From: Acidobacteriota bacterium
GTDB lineage: Bacteria; Acidobacteriota; Vicinamibacteria; Vicinamibacterales; CAVVIG01
Reading direction: 5' to 3'
NCBI GenBank assembly: GCA_020850715.1
Contig: JADZED010000059.1
Coordinates: forward strand, 18,934-82,933
DNA: 64,000 nt
This document shows, piece after piece, positions 18,447 to 27,049 of this stretch (the stretch's first letter is position 1; each line of letters starts with the position of its first letter). A program made the translations under genes and the position numbers. Below the pieces are notes generated by a model. It did no database searches and was not told the DNA's origin. It saw nothing but the letters and a program-made list of their open reading frames with translations.

Positions 18447-20207
18447 GTGTCAGACGCCGCCACCATTGGCACCGCCAGGAAACCGTCGACCACCGCTGAA
18501 GACACCCTCCAGCAGAAGAGCCGCGACGCCGGCGTCATCTCCGGCGGCCACCTGGTGGCCAAGGCGCTGAGAGCCGAAGGGGTCGACACCATCTTCACGC
18601 TCTGCGGCGGCCACATCATCGATATCTACGACGGCTGCGTCGACGAAGGCATCAGGGTGGTCGACGTCCGGCACGAGCAGGTCGCGGCGCACGCCGCCGA
18701 CGGCTACGCGCGGCAGACCGGCCGTCTCGGCTGCGTCGTCACCACGGCCGGCCCAGGCTGCACGAATGCGGTTACCGGCATCGCCACCGCGTTCCGTTCG
18801 GAGAGCCCCGTGCTCCACATCGGCGGTCAAAGCGCGCTCGCGCAGTGGAGGATGGGCGGCCTCCAGGACCTCCCGCACGTCGACATGATGCGTCCGATCA
18901 CCAAGTTCGCCTCGACCGTCATGTCGACCGAGCGCGTTGCCGACATGATCTCGATGGCGGCGCGCGAGTGCTTCGCCGGCGCCTGCGGGCCGGTCTACCT
19001 CGAGATTCCGCGCGATGTGCTCGACCGCGAGATCGACCTCACCCGCGCGGTGCTGCCGAAGGCGGGGCACTACCGCGCCTCGGTGAAGTCGGCCGGCGAT
19101 CCGCGCGCAGTGGAGCGGCTTGCCGACCTCCTGGTCGACGCCGAACGGCCGGCCATCCTCTATGGCCAGCAGGTCTGGACGGCCCGCGGTCACGAGGAAG
19201 CGATCGCGCTGCTGCGGGGCCTGGACGTGCCCGGCTACTTCAACGGCGCGAGCCGCGGTCTGCTGCCGCCGGACGACCCGCACCACTTCGATCGCACGCG
19301 CAGTTACGCGTTCGGCAAGGCCGACCTCATCATCGTCGTCGGCACCCCGTTCGATTTCCGCATGGGCTACGGCAAGCGGATTGCCGCGCCCGCCCTGGTC
19401 CAGATCGACCAGGACTACCGCACCGTCGGCAAGAACCGCGACGTGACCCTCGGCCTCGTCGGCGACCCTGGTGCGATCCTCGCGGCGGTGCTTCAAGCCG
19501 CCAGCGGGCGGCTCGAGAACGGCAAACGGCAGGCGCGGCGGGCGTGGATGAAGGAACTGGCTGATGCGGAGGAGGTCGCCACCGGGAAGCTGATGCCGCT
19601 GTTCCGGTCGAACACCGTGCCGATCCATCCGTACCGCGTCGCGTACGAGCTGAACCAGTTCCTGCAGGACGACACGATCTACATCGGCGACGGCGGCGAC
19701 GTCGTCACCATCTCGGCGCAGGCGGTGCGTCCGCGGCGGCCGGGCCAGTGGATGGATCCGGGCGCGCTCGGCAGCCTTGGCGTCGGAACCGGTTTCGCGC
19801 TGGCGGCCAAGCTGGTCAATCCGCAGAAGGAGGTCCTCTGTTACTACGGCGACGGCTCCTTCGGCATGACCGCGTTCGACATGGAGACCGCCAATCGCTT
19901 CGGCGCCCCCTACCTCGCGGTGATCGGCAACAACTCCGCGATGAACCAGATCCGCTACGGTCAGATCACCAAGTACGGCGAGGCGCGCGGCAGCGTCGGC
20001 AACCTGCTCGGCGACGTCCCCTTCAGCAGGTTCGGCGAGATGCTGGGCGGATACGGGGAGGAGGTGCGCGACCCGGCGATGATCGCGCCGGCGCTCCAGC
20101 GTGCGCGCGAATCGATTGCGGCGACCGGCAAGTCCGCCGTGGTGAACATCTGGGTCGACCCTCGAGAGTACGCGCCGGGGACCAGGAATCAGACGATGTA
20201 CAAGTAG
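18447..20207 (+). CDS. ThDP-dependent enzyme, probably 2-hydroxyacyl-CoA lyase-like (acetolactate synthase superfamily)
   Basis: 586 residues with the three ThDP-enzyme domains: N-terminal Pyr domain with the catalytic glutamate in VDVRHEQVAAHAADGYAR, central domain, and C-terminal PP domain with the Mg/ThDP motif GDGSFGMTAFDMETANRFGAPYLAVIGNN. The tail, ending NQTMYK, resembles 2-hydroxyacyl-CoA lyases as I recall them, not acetolactate synthases, and the true ilvB lies elsewhere in the window. HACL cleaves 2-hydroxyacyl-CoA to an aldehyde and formyl-CoA; oxalyl-CoA decarboxylase is an alternative. The GTG start at 18447 is fixed by GGAGG five bases upstream. Following formate dehydrogenase, it may supply formyl-CoA-derived formate (inference). 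Confidence 0.65.
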   Translation: MSDAATIGTARKPSTTAEDTLQQKSRDAGVISGGHLVAKALRAEGVDTIFTLCGGHIIDIYDGCVDEGIRVVDVRHEQVAAHAADGYARQTGRLGCVVTTAGPGCTNAVTGIATAFRSESPVLHIGGQSALAQWRMGGLQDLPHVDMMRPITKFASTVMSTERVADMISMAARECFAGACGPVYLEIPRDVLDREIDLTRAVLPKAGHYRASVKSAGDPRAVERLADLLVDAERPAILYGQQVWTARGHEEAIALLRGLDVPGYFNGASRGLLPPDDPHHFDRTRSYAFGKADLIIVVGTPFDFRMGYGKRIAAPALVQIDQDYRTVGKNRDVTLGLVGDPGAILAAVLQAASGRLENGKRQARRAWMKELADAEEVATGKLMPLFRSNTVPIHPYRVAYELNQFLQDDTIYIGDGGDVVTISAQAVRPRRPGQWMDPGALGSLGVGTGFALAAKLVNPQKEVLCYYGDGSFGMTAFDMETANRFGAPYLAVIGNNSAMNQIRYGQITKYGEARGSVGNLLGDVPFSRFGEMLGGYGEEVRDPAMIAPALQRARESIAATGKSAVVNIWVDPREYAPGTRNQTMYK

Positions 20208-20334
20208 CGGCCGCTTTCTCTCGAACGCACGGCGTCGCGGAGCGCGCGCTCCGGGACCGCACGGCGTTTCCTGTAGGGCTTCCCGGCTCCCGGCGATCCG
20301 TGGACGGGGCCGGTGGCCTCATGGTGAGGATCCG

Positions 20335-21918
20335 TTGAAGATTGTCGTCGCCGATGGGATGCCAGACGCCGCGCTCGAGTTGCTGCGCGCCGAAGGATGG
20401 GAGGTCGACACGCGGCGCGGCCGGACGCCCGAGGAGCTGGCCGCCGCCCTCCACGATGCCGACGCCCTGATCGTCCGCAGCGCGACGAAGGTGACCGCGG
20501 CGCTGTTGAGCGCCGCCCCGGCGCTGCGCGCGGTTGCCCGCGCCGGCACCGGCGTCGACAACGTGGACGTCGCCGCCGCCACCGCGCGCGGCATCCTGGT
20601 GATGAACGCGCCTGGCGCAAACAGCGTGTCGGTCGCCGAGCTCGCCATCGGCCTCATCCTCGCCCTCGCGCGCCGCCTCCCCGCCGCCGACGCGTCCATG
20701 AAAGAGGGCCGATGGGAGAAGAGGGAATTGATCGGCGAGGAGCTGCGCGGGAAGACGCTCGGCCTGGTGGGGCTCGGCCGGATCGGCCGGGAGGTCGCCG
20801 GCCGCGCCGCCGCCTTCTCGATGCGCCTGATCGCGCACGATCCGTTCATCTCCGGACAGGCCGCCGCCTCGATCGGGGCCGAGCTCGTCTCGCTCGACGA
20901 GCTCTTCACCCGCGCCGACTACGTCTCGCTGCACGCGCCATCGAACGAGAAGACGCGCCATCTCGTGAACCGCGAACGCCTGCGCGCCGCCAGGCGGGGC
21001 ATCCGCATCGTCAACACCGCCCGCGGCGACCTCGTCGACGAAGCGGCGCTCGCCGAGGCCATCGAAGCCGGCCACGTCGCGGGGGCGGCCATCGACGTGT
21101 TCGGCCAGGAGCCGCCCGCCGACCAGCGGCTCCAGAAGCTCCCGCAGGTGATCGCGACCCCGCACATCGCCGCGTCGACGCGCGAGGGGCAGGCGCTGGT
21201 GGGCGCCGAGACCGCCGCGGCGCTGCACGGCTATCTCCGTCACGGCGTGATCCGCAACGCCGTGAACTTTCCCTCGCTCCCTGTCGAGGAGCTCGCGCGC
21301 CTGAGGCCGTTCCTCGATCTGGGCGAGCGGCTCGGCGCCTTCGTCGCCCAGACGACCGACGCGCGGCCGCGCGAGCTCGGCGTCCGCTATTACGGCGACC
21401 TCTCGGCCGCGCGCAACGAAGTCCTCGTCGATGCCGTGCTCGTCGGCCTCTTCAGCCCCGTCCTGTCGAGCCGCGTCAACCTCGTGAACGCCCGGACCGT
21501 CGCCGCCGAACGCGGCATCGACCTCGTCGAATCGCGCAGTTCGCGCGTGCGTCCTTACACCGGGGTGCTCTCGGTCACGCTCGACACCAGCGAGGGCACC
21601 CGCTGGGTCGAAGGGGCGGTGTTCAACCTCAGCGCGCCGCGCCTGGTGCTGGTCGACGGCATCGCCGTCGACGCACCGCTCGCCGGGACGATGATCGTCG
21701 TCTGCAACAACGACGAGCCTGGAGTGATCGGCGAGGTTGGGACGATCCTGGGCCGCCACGGCGTGAACATCGCGAATTTCGCCCTGGGGCGCGACGGCGC
21801 CGAACGCGCCGTCGGCGTCGTCAACGTGGACGAACCGCGGCCGATCCCGGAGGCGGTGCTGGCCGAGATCGTGGCCGTGCCGGCGATTCGCGAAGCGAGG
21901 CTGGTGAGACTGCCCTGA
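20335..21918 (+). CDS. serA: D-3-phosphoglycerate dehydrogenase
   Basis: 527 residues, the long form. It has a substrate/NAD domain with GKTLGLVGLGRIGREVA and the catalytic set (NTARGDLVDEAAL, then the His in TPHIAAST), an ASB/intervening domain (~320-450) and a C-terminal ACT domain (TMIVVCNNDEPGVIGEVGTILGRHGVNIANF). It oxidises 3-phosphoglycerate in the first step of serine synthesis; the ACT domain typically mediates serine feedback. Start is TTG at 20335 with GTGAGGA upstream. Confidence 0.95.
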   Translation: MKIVVADGMPDAALELLRAEGWEVDTRRGRTPEELAAALHDADALIVRSATKVTAALLSAAPALRAVARAGTGVDNVDVAAATARGILVMNAPGANSVSVAELAIGLILALARRLPAADASMKEGRWEKRELIGEELRGKTLGLVGLGRIGREVAGRAAAFSMRLIAHDPFISGQAAASIGAELVSLDELFTRADYVSLHAPSNEKTRHLVNRERLRAARRGIRIVNTARGDLVDEAALAEAIEAGHVAGAAIDVFGQEPPADQRLQKLPQVIATPHIAASTREGQALVGAETAAALHGYLRHGVIRNAVNFPSLPVEELARLRPFLDLGERLGAFVAQTTDARPRELGVRYYGDLSAARNEVLVDAVLVGLFSPVLSSRVNLVNARTVAAERGIDLVESRSSRVRPYTGVLSVTLDTSEGTRWVEGAVFNLSAPRLVLVDGIAVDAPLAGTMIVVCNNDEPGVIGEVGTILGRHGVNIANFALGRDGAERAVGVVNVDEPRPIPEAVLAEIVAVPAIREARLVRLP

Positions 21919-21920
21919 GG

Positions 21921-22086
21921 CTAGTGCCCCGTCCCAGTGGTTCGCGACACAACTTGCGGGCGGCGCATCCCCGCTGGCGGCGTGGCTCGTCGCTCAGATA
22001 TCCCCAATATCCTCACGCCTCGCGCCTGGCCATCGGGGCGCGGCGCTCCGCGACGTATGCCACGATCCACTGGGACGGGACACTAG
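21921..22086. mobile_element. MITE-like palindromic element, copy 1
   Basis: A 166-bp sequence bounded by CTAG at both ends, with inverted ends (GTCCCAGTGG / CCACTGGGAC, extended by CGGGACA). It contains no ORF of its own. A second copy, inverted and roughly 85-90% identical by eye, lies at 56126-56292. CTAG (or its central TA) may be the target duplication. The right end supplies the TAG stop of the octaheme cytochrome gene (22085-22083), and the left end starts 2 bp after the serA stop. No transposase is in the window. Confidence 0.8.
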
Positions 22087-24932
22087 TTCGCCGCGCGCGT
22101 CGCACCTGCAGCGATCTTCGGGTTCGGGCCTCCACGCAGCGTCATCAGATGATCGCGGATCGCCCTGATCTGCGCCTCGGCGTCGGCGTCGAACTGCGGG
22201 AACGCCGATTTCGGGTAGTCGGGCCAGAACGCGGGCATCCGGGTGCCCGGCAGGATCGTCGCCGGGTTCTTCAACCAGCCGAGAATCCAGTCGGGCTGCA
22301 GCCGCTCGGAAGACATGCGGAGATCCGGCGCGAGGTTCGACGTCGGTTGATCCTTCGGCACCTCGCCGAGCACGTGGCACTGCTGGCAGCGCAGGAGATC
22401 GAAGAGCTCCTTGCCCGTGCCTTCGACGCTCGCCGTCTGGACGATCTCGTGCGTCTGGAAGGGCCCGATCGTGTTGGAGATCGCGCCGAAGTAGTCGATG
22501 ATGCCGTTCAGCGCCGGATCGTCCAGGCCGAAGGTCGGCATGCGTACGTTCAGCCACGGGCGGATCGTGATCGGTCCGCGGAGGAAGGCGTACAGCCAGT
22601 CGGGCTGGACGCGGGCGCCCTCCGGCGTCAGCATCGGCGGCCCCAGCGACGGATCCTCGACGAGCTGCAGGAAGTCGCCGCCGTCGCCCTCGACGATGTG
22701 GCAGCCCACGCAGTTGCGTCGGTGCACCAGCGTCCGGCCGGCCGCGAGGTAGTCCAGGCGCGCCGAGCGCACCGGCATGGCCGCCGGCGGCTGGATCTCG
22801 CGCTGAAAGCTCATGATCGCCGTGAGCAGCCGATCGATCTCGACGTCGCTGAAGTCGAAGTTCGGCATGCGCAGCTTGTCGAGCGGGGGCAGCACGCGTC
22901 CCCGGTCGAAGATGCGCGGGTCGTGCAGCTTGCTGCGGAACCAGGCGATCTTCGACGTGTGCGGGATGTCCGAGATGAACGCGAAGTCGAGCCGCGTGAC
23001 CAGCTTGCTGCCCTCCTCGGAGAGGTCGGTGCCGATCGGCTGTGCGTTCTCGAAGCCCTTGATCTCATGGCAGCTGAAGCAGCCGTAGCGGCCGATCGCG
23101 CGCCGGCCGAGCTCGAGCTGCTTCTGCTCGGGGTTCATCCCCGCCATCTGCGCCTGGGCGTCGGCGAACGGCATGACGCCCTTCATGTAGTCGAGCAGGA
23201 CCGCGTCGACCGCCGCTGCGTCGGGCGTCGCCCTGGCCGCGTCTCCCTCGGGACCCTTCAACCCGCTGAGGAAGGTGGCGACGTCGGCGACCTGCTGGTC
23301 GGTGAGGCGCAGGTTCGGCATGTAGGTCGCCGGGCTGTAGTGCTTCGGATCGCGGACCCAGTTGTAGATCCACTCGTAGGACGTCTTGTTGCCGATGTTC
23401 TCGAGCGGCTGGCCGAAGGTGCGCCGCGGCCCGATCTGGTCGCGTTCGCCCTCGCCCACGACGTGGCAGCCGAGGCAGCCGACGCTCTTGACGAGCGCTT
23501 CGCCGGCCGCCGCGTCGCCGCGCGGCGGACTGGCCTCCGCGGGCTGATAGGCCTCGGCGCTGGCGAACAGATAGGCGGTGATCGCGTCGATCTCGGCCTC
23601 GTTGCGCACCGCGTCTTCGGGCGCGCTGTTGTTGGAGTTGTACCAGAAGCGCGGCATCCAGGTCGTCGGCTTCACCGCGCGCGGGTTGCGAATCCAGTTC
23701 TTCACCCAGGCGGGCGACAGCTTCGACTCGATCTTCGTGAGGATCGGCCCCGGCTTCCTGACGTCCTCGAACCCCTTCGTCTTGTGGCAGGCGTAGCAGC
23801 CCGCGCGCTCGAACGTGGCGTACGCCACGTTCAGCGCGTCCGCCTTCGGGATGTAGACCTGCGCCTTGTGGCACTTCGCGCAGGAGGCCTGCGTCATGCC
23901 GGTGGGCAGCATCGGATAGTCCCACAGGTGCGGCTCTTCCCAGTGGTACTTCCCTTCCCACTCCGCCTTCTGCTCCTCGCTCCCCGGCGTGTGCGCGGCG
24001 TCGACGAAGCTCACCGACTGCCCCATGCCCTCGTGGCAGACCGTGCAGCCGACGCGGTCGATCGGATGCGGCGAGCTGCCGCCCAGGTACATCTCGAGAT
24101 CGGGGTGCGTGGTGAACGGCTGCGGGTACTTCTCGTAGCCCTTGCGATCGATCGCCAGGTGGCACGTCTGGCAGCGGTCCATCTTCGGCACGCGCGTGAA
24201 ATTCACGTCGTCGACGACGTTCGGCAGGATGATCTGCCGCACCTTCAACGTCGGCGCCATGAAGTCGAGGAGCGGTGCATTGCGGAAGTAGTCCTTCACG
24301 GCGCTCGGCGCGATCGTGTCGATCTGCTTGCGCAGCCGCGTCTCCTCCGAGTGCATCGTCTGAATCTGCTTGGCGATGTCGGCCGCCTGCCCGGTGTACT
24401 GGGTCAGCTCCTTCTGGACCGCCGCGCGGTCGGCCTCGGCCTTCTGCTGCGCCAGCGTCAGCTCGTTGAGCCGCTGTTCCAGGCCGAGCGCGCGCTGCTC
24501 CTTCTTCTCGACGCCGGATCCGCCCGCGTTGCGCGTGGCCTCGAAATCGTAGCGATCCTGGTCGTAGGTGGCCTTCACCGACTGGAAGTCGAGCGTGGCG
24601 CGGAACAGGACGTTGTCCGCTTCCTTCAGCTTCGTCTGGAGCTCGGCCACCTTCGCCTGATTCGCCGACACGCCCTGCTGCGCCGCCTGCAGATCGGCCT
24701 GCAGCTGCGCCAGCCTCGCCTTGTCGACCGAGCCTGCCGCCGTATCGAGCTGCGCCTGCGTCACCTGCATCTCGAGCTCGTTGAAGCGCCGCTGCGTGTT
24801 CTTCCAGTCGCGATCGAAGTCGTCCCAGACCATCCAGACGACCGACAGGAAGAGAAACAGGCTGGACGCCGCAAAGACGACGTTCAGGAAGTCGATGTTG
24901 TAGGCGTGCCCGACACCCTTCTTTTCAGCCAT
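22083..24932 (-). CDS. Membrane-anchored octaheme cytochrome c of the Rieske/cytochrome b operon
   Basis: 949 residues with eight CxxCH motifs (CQTCH, CTVCH, CAKCH, CYACH, CLGCH, CFSCH, CVGCH, CQQCH). An uncleaved N-terminal membrane helix (NVVFAASSLFLFLSVVWMVW, ~17-36) is followed by a long predicted coiled coil (~37-210). The hemes sit in a series of mono-heme cytochrome-c-like modules, several with the distal P.MP / TRMPAFWP methionine pattern. It probably takes electrons from the Rieske/b subunits on the outside of the membrane, replacing cytochrome c1/f (inference). It starts 1 bp after the preceding cytochrome b gene; its TAG stop lies in the MITE end, so the original C terminus may have differed. 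Confidence 0.88.
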   Translation of the reverse strand: MAEKKGVGHAYNIDFLNVVFAASSLFLFLSVVWMVWDDFDRDWKNTQRRFNELEMQVTQAQLDTAAGSVDKARLAQLQADLQAAQQGVSANQAKVAELQTKLKEADNVLFRATLDFQSVKATYDQDRYDFEATRNAGGSGVEKKEQRALGLEQRLNELTLAQQKAEADRAAVQKELTQYTGQAADIAKQIQTMHSEETRLRKQIDTIAPSAVKDYFRNAPLLDFMAPTLKVRQIILPNVVDDVNFTRVPKMDRCQTCHLAIDRKGYEKYPQPFTTHPDLEMYLGGSSPHPIDRVGCTVCHEGMGQSVSFVDAAHTPGSEEQKAEWEGKYHWEEPHLWDYPMLPTGMTQASCAKCHKAQVYIPKADALNVAYATFERAGCYACHKTKGFEDVRKPGPILTKIESKLSPAWVKNWIRNPRAVKPTTWMPRFWYNSNNSAPEDAVRNEAEIDAITAYLFASAEAYQPAEASPPRGDAAAGEALVKSVGCLGCHVVGEGERDQIGPRRTFGQPLENIGNKTSYEWIYNWVRDPKHYSPATYMPNLRLTDQQVADVATFLSGLKGPEGDAARATPDAAAVDAVLLDYMKGVMPFADAQAQMAGMNPEQKQLELGRRAIGRYGCFSCHEIKGFENAQPIGTDLSEEGSKLVTRLDFAFISDIPHTSKIAWFRSKLHDPRIFDRGRVLPPLDKLRMPNFDFSDVEIDRLLTAIMSFQREIQPPAAMPVRSARLDYLAAGRTLVHRRNCVGCHIVEGDGGDFLQLVEDPSLGPPMLTPEGARVQPDWLYAFLRGPITIRPWLNVRMPTFGLDDPALNGIIDYFGAISNTIGPFQTHEIVQTASVEGTGKELFDLLRCQQCHVLGEVPKDQPTSNLAPDLRMSSERLQPDWILGWLKNPATILPGTRMPAFWPDYPKSAFPQFDADAEAQIRAIRDHLMTLRGGPNPKIAAGATRAAN

Positions 24933-24933
24933 A

Positions 24934-26010
24934 TCAGATGTTGAAGAAGATTTCCGGGATGGCGACGACGTACTTCAGGTTGAGGATCCAGCGCGCGAGC
25001 ATCTTGAGGGGCAGCGACATCATCGCGAGAAACAGGAATGCCGTCACGTAATAGCGCGACGGCCCCAGCTTCTCGTAGTAGCCCTTGAAGACGCTCTTCC
25101 CGAGCAGCACCGGGAGCGCGAACACGTAGAGCAGCACGAGAACGATCCCCGGCAGCTCGCGCACGGCCCAGGCCGAGGGATAGCCGGTCTTCAGCATCCG
25201 GATCCAGAAGTACTCCGACAGGTTCACGTTGGTCAGCGCCGCCAGCTTGTGGATGTCCCAGTACTCGAAGGGCCCGAAGAAGTTCCAGTTGGGCCCCCGC
25301 AGGAACGTGCCGAGCACGATGAGCGACGACCAGAGCACCGCGAACCCGAACAGGAACAGCACGATCTCGGGCTTGCGCTCGTTGAAGGTGTAGTAGCCGT
25401 TGCCCTTCGGGTTGCGATCGATGTAGGGAATGGCGATCAGGCCGGCAATGATGAGCCCTGGCAGCACGACCCCGGCGAGCCACGGATCGAAGTACACGAG
25501 CATCTCCTGCAGCCCGAGGAAATACCAGGGCGCCTTCGACGGGTTCGGCGTGTTCGCGGGATTGGCCGGCTGTTCGAGCGGCGCTTTCAGGAAGATGGAC
25601 CAGACGATCAGCAGGACCGAGCAGAGGACCAGGGCGATGAGCTCGATGTAGACCAGGTCGGGCCAGACCCAGACGCGATCCGACTCGGCCTTCTCGATCG
25701 GCCCCTGCCCCGCGGCGATGCGCCGGTCGTTGAGCACCCCCTCGCGCAGCGAGTACCAGACGAAGAAGGCCAGCAGGAAGATCAGGCCGACGATCGGCAC
25801 GTTGTCCGGCTTGGTGACGATGAGCCGGAAGTTCGGATCGAAGGTGCCGAAGACGAAGAAGATGCCCAGGAACCCGAGCGTGCCGTAGCCGACCGCGCTG
25901 GACGCGAGCTGTTCGCGCTTCCAGATCAGCACGGCGAGCCCGACGCACGCGAGCAGGAAGAACAGCCGCGGGTCCGCGAGCGTGTTGACGAAGCCCTTGA
26001 TCAAGACCAT
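24934..26010 (-). CDS. Cytochrome b C-terminal domain protein (subunit IV-like, with extra N-terminal helices)
   Basis: 358 residues and highly hydrophobic. Two or three N-terminal membrane helices are followed by the cytochrome b C-terminal signature (PNPSKAPWYFLGLQEMLVYFDPWLAG) and further helices. In b6f-type complexes this half is subunit IV and forms the Qo site with the heme-bearing half; the classic PEWY is not obvious here. It lies between the b6-like gene (86-bp gap) and the octaheme gene (1 bp). Confidence 0.85.
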   Translation of the reverse strand: MVLIKGFVNTLADPRLFFLLACVGLAVLIWKREQLASSAVGYGTLGFLGIFFVFGTFDPNFRLIVTKPDNVPIVGLIFLLAFFVWYSLREGVLNDRRIAAGQGPIEKAESDRVWVWPDLVYIELIALVLCSVLLIVWSIFLKAPLEQPANPANTPNPSKAPWYFLGLQEMLVYFDPWLAGVVLPGLIIAGLIAIPYIDRNPKGNGYYTFNERKPEIVLFLFGFAVLWSSLIVLGTFLRGPNWNFFGPFEYWDIHKLAALTNVNLSEYFWIRMLKTGYPSAWAVRELPGIVLVLLYVFALPVLLGKSVFKGYYEKLGPSRYYVTAFLFLAMMSLPLKMLARWILNLKYVVAIPEIFFNI

Positions 26011-26096
26011 TCGCCCATCCTCGAAATCAGGCGTTCGGAAGGAGGAACCGGCAATCGGCGGCCGATTCCCCAGATCACGTTCGGACCCTCACCGTC

Positions 26097-26912
26097 TCAG
26101 AGCGGTCCCGAGATGCCGCCGTCCTTGCGCACGCGCCAGAAGTGCACCGCCATCAGCACCGCAATCGCCAGCGGCAGACCGACGCAGTGCAGCACGTAGA
26201 AGCGCAGCAGCGCACCTTCGCCGACGAACGTGCCCCCCAGCAGCGCGAAGCGCGCGTCGTCGGCGGCGTGGATCAGCGGCACGTCGCCCAACCGGAGCAG
26301 TTGCGCGCCCGGACCCTCGTACCCGAGGAACGGGGTGGCGCGCGCCATGTTGGAGCCGACCGTGATCGCCCAGATCGCGAGCTGATCCCAGGGCAGCAGA
26401 TAGCCGGTGAACGACAGGAGCAGCGTGAGCACCAGCATGACCACGCCGACCGACCAGTTGAACTCGCGCGGCGGCTTGTAGGAACCGGTCATGAAGACGC
26501 GGAACATGTGCAGCCACACGGTGATGACCATGGCGTGCGCGCCCCAGCGGTGCATCTCGCGCATGATCCCGAGCGGCACGTGCTCGCGGAGACCAACGAT
26601 GTCGGTGTAGGCGTACTCCAGCGTCGGCCGGTAGTAGAACATCAGGAGCAGGCCGGTGAACGTCAGGACGAGGAACAGGAAGAAGCTGAGGCCGCCCATG
26701 CACCAGGTGTAGCGCAGCCTCACGCCGGACTTCCGGAGGCGCACCGGGTGCAGGTGCAGGAAGACGTTGGACAGCACGACGAGCACGCGATTGCGGTCGC
26801 TGTCGGGGCGCCCGTGGCGGAACACCGACGTCCAGATCTGCGTCTCCGTCAGCCAGTTCCAGAATCGAGTGCCGGGCCCCTCCGCGGGCGCGATCGTCTT
26901 CGTCTCAGCCAA
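26097..26912 (-). CDS. Cytochrome b6-like protein (cytochrome b N-terminal half)
   Basis: 271 residues, four core helices. The bis-His ligands are visible: the His of HRWGAH and of WLHMFR 14 residues on, and the His of VLHCVG and of AVHFW 15 residues on, the spacing of cytochrome b6. The stretch [12 protein letters not shown]...LLMFYYRP aligns with b6 and places a cysteine where b6f Cys35 binds heme ci. It transfers electrons across the membrane from the quinol site. Translation begins at TTG 26912; the AGGGGA ribosome site lies in a duplicated 17-bp block. Confidence 0.88.
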   Translation of the reverse strand: MAETKTIAPAEGPGTRFWNWLTETQIWTSVFRHGRPDSDRNRVLVVLSNVFLHLHPVRLRKSGVRLRYTWCMGGLSFFLFLVLTFTGLLLMFYYRPTLEYAYTDIVGLREHVPLGIMREMHRWGAHAMVITVWLHMFRVFMTGSYKPPREFNWSVGVVMLVLTLLLSFTGYLLPWDQLAIWAITVGSNMARATPFLGYEGPGAQLLRLGDVPLIHAADDARFALLGGTFVGEGALLRFYVLHCVGLPLAIAVLMAVHFWRVRKDGGISGPL

Positions 26913-26914
26913 GG

Positions 26915-26952
26915 CTCAATCCCCTGAGTAGTTCACTCAATCCCCTGAGTAG
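26915..26952. repeat. Tandem 17-bp direct repeat carrying the ribosome binding site of the b6-like gene
   Basis: CTCAATCCCCTGAGTAG occurs at 26915-26931 and again at 26936-26952, a 21-bp period. On the minus strand each copy reads CAGGGGAT, and the copy nearest the TTG start provides its Shine-Dalgarno sequence, so the site has been duplicated. Confidence 0.75.
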
Positions 26953-27049
26953 GTCCATTGTCAGACGCTCGCGTCGTCGGATGCGATCGAATCCCAAGCC
27001 CCCTGGATCCCGCGCTTCCCTGCAGGCCCGAAGGCCCTGAGCTCCATCT

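Noticed and set aside
20397-24944. 1515-residue plus-strand ORF across serA and the octaheme gene
   Set aside because: Shadow frame across two real genes and the MITE-like element; no recognisable domain.
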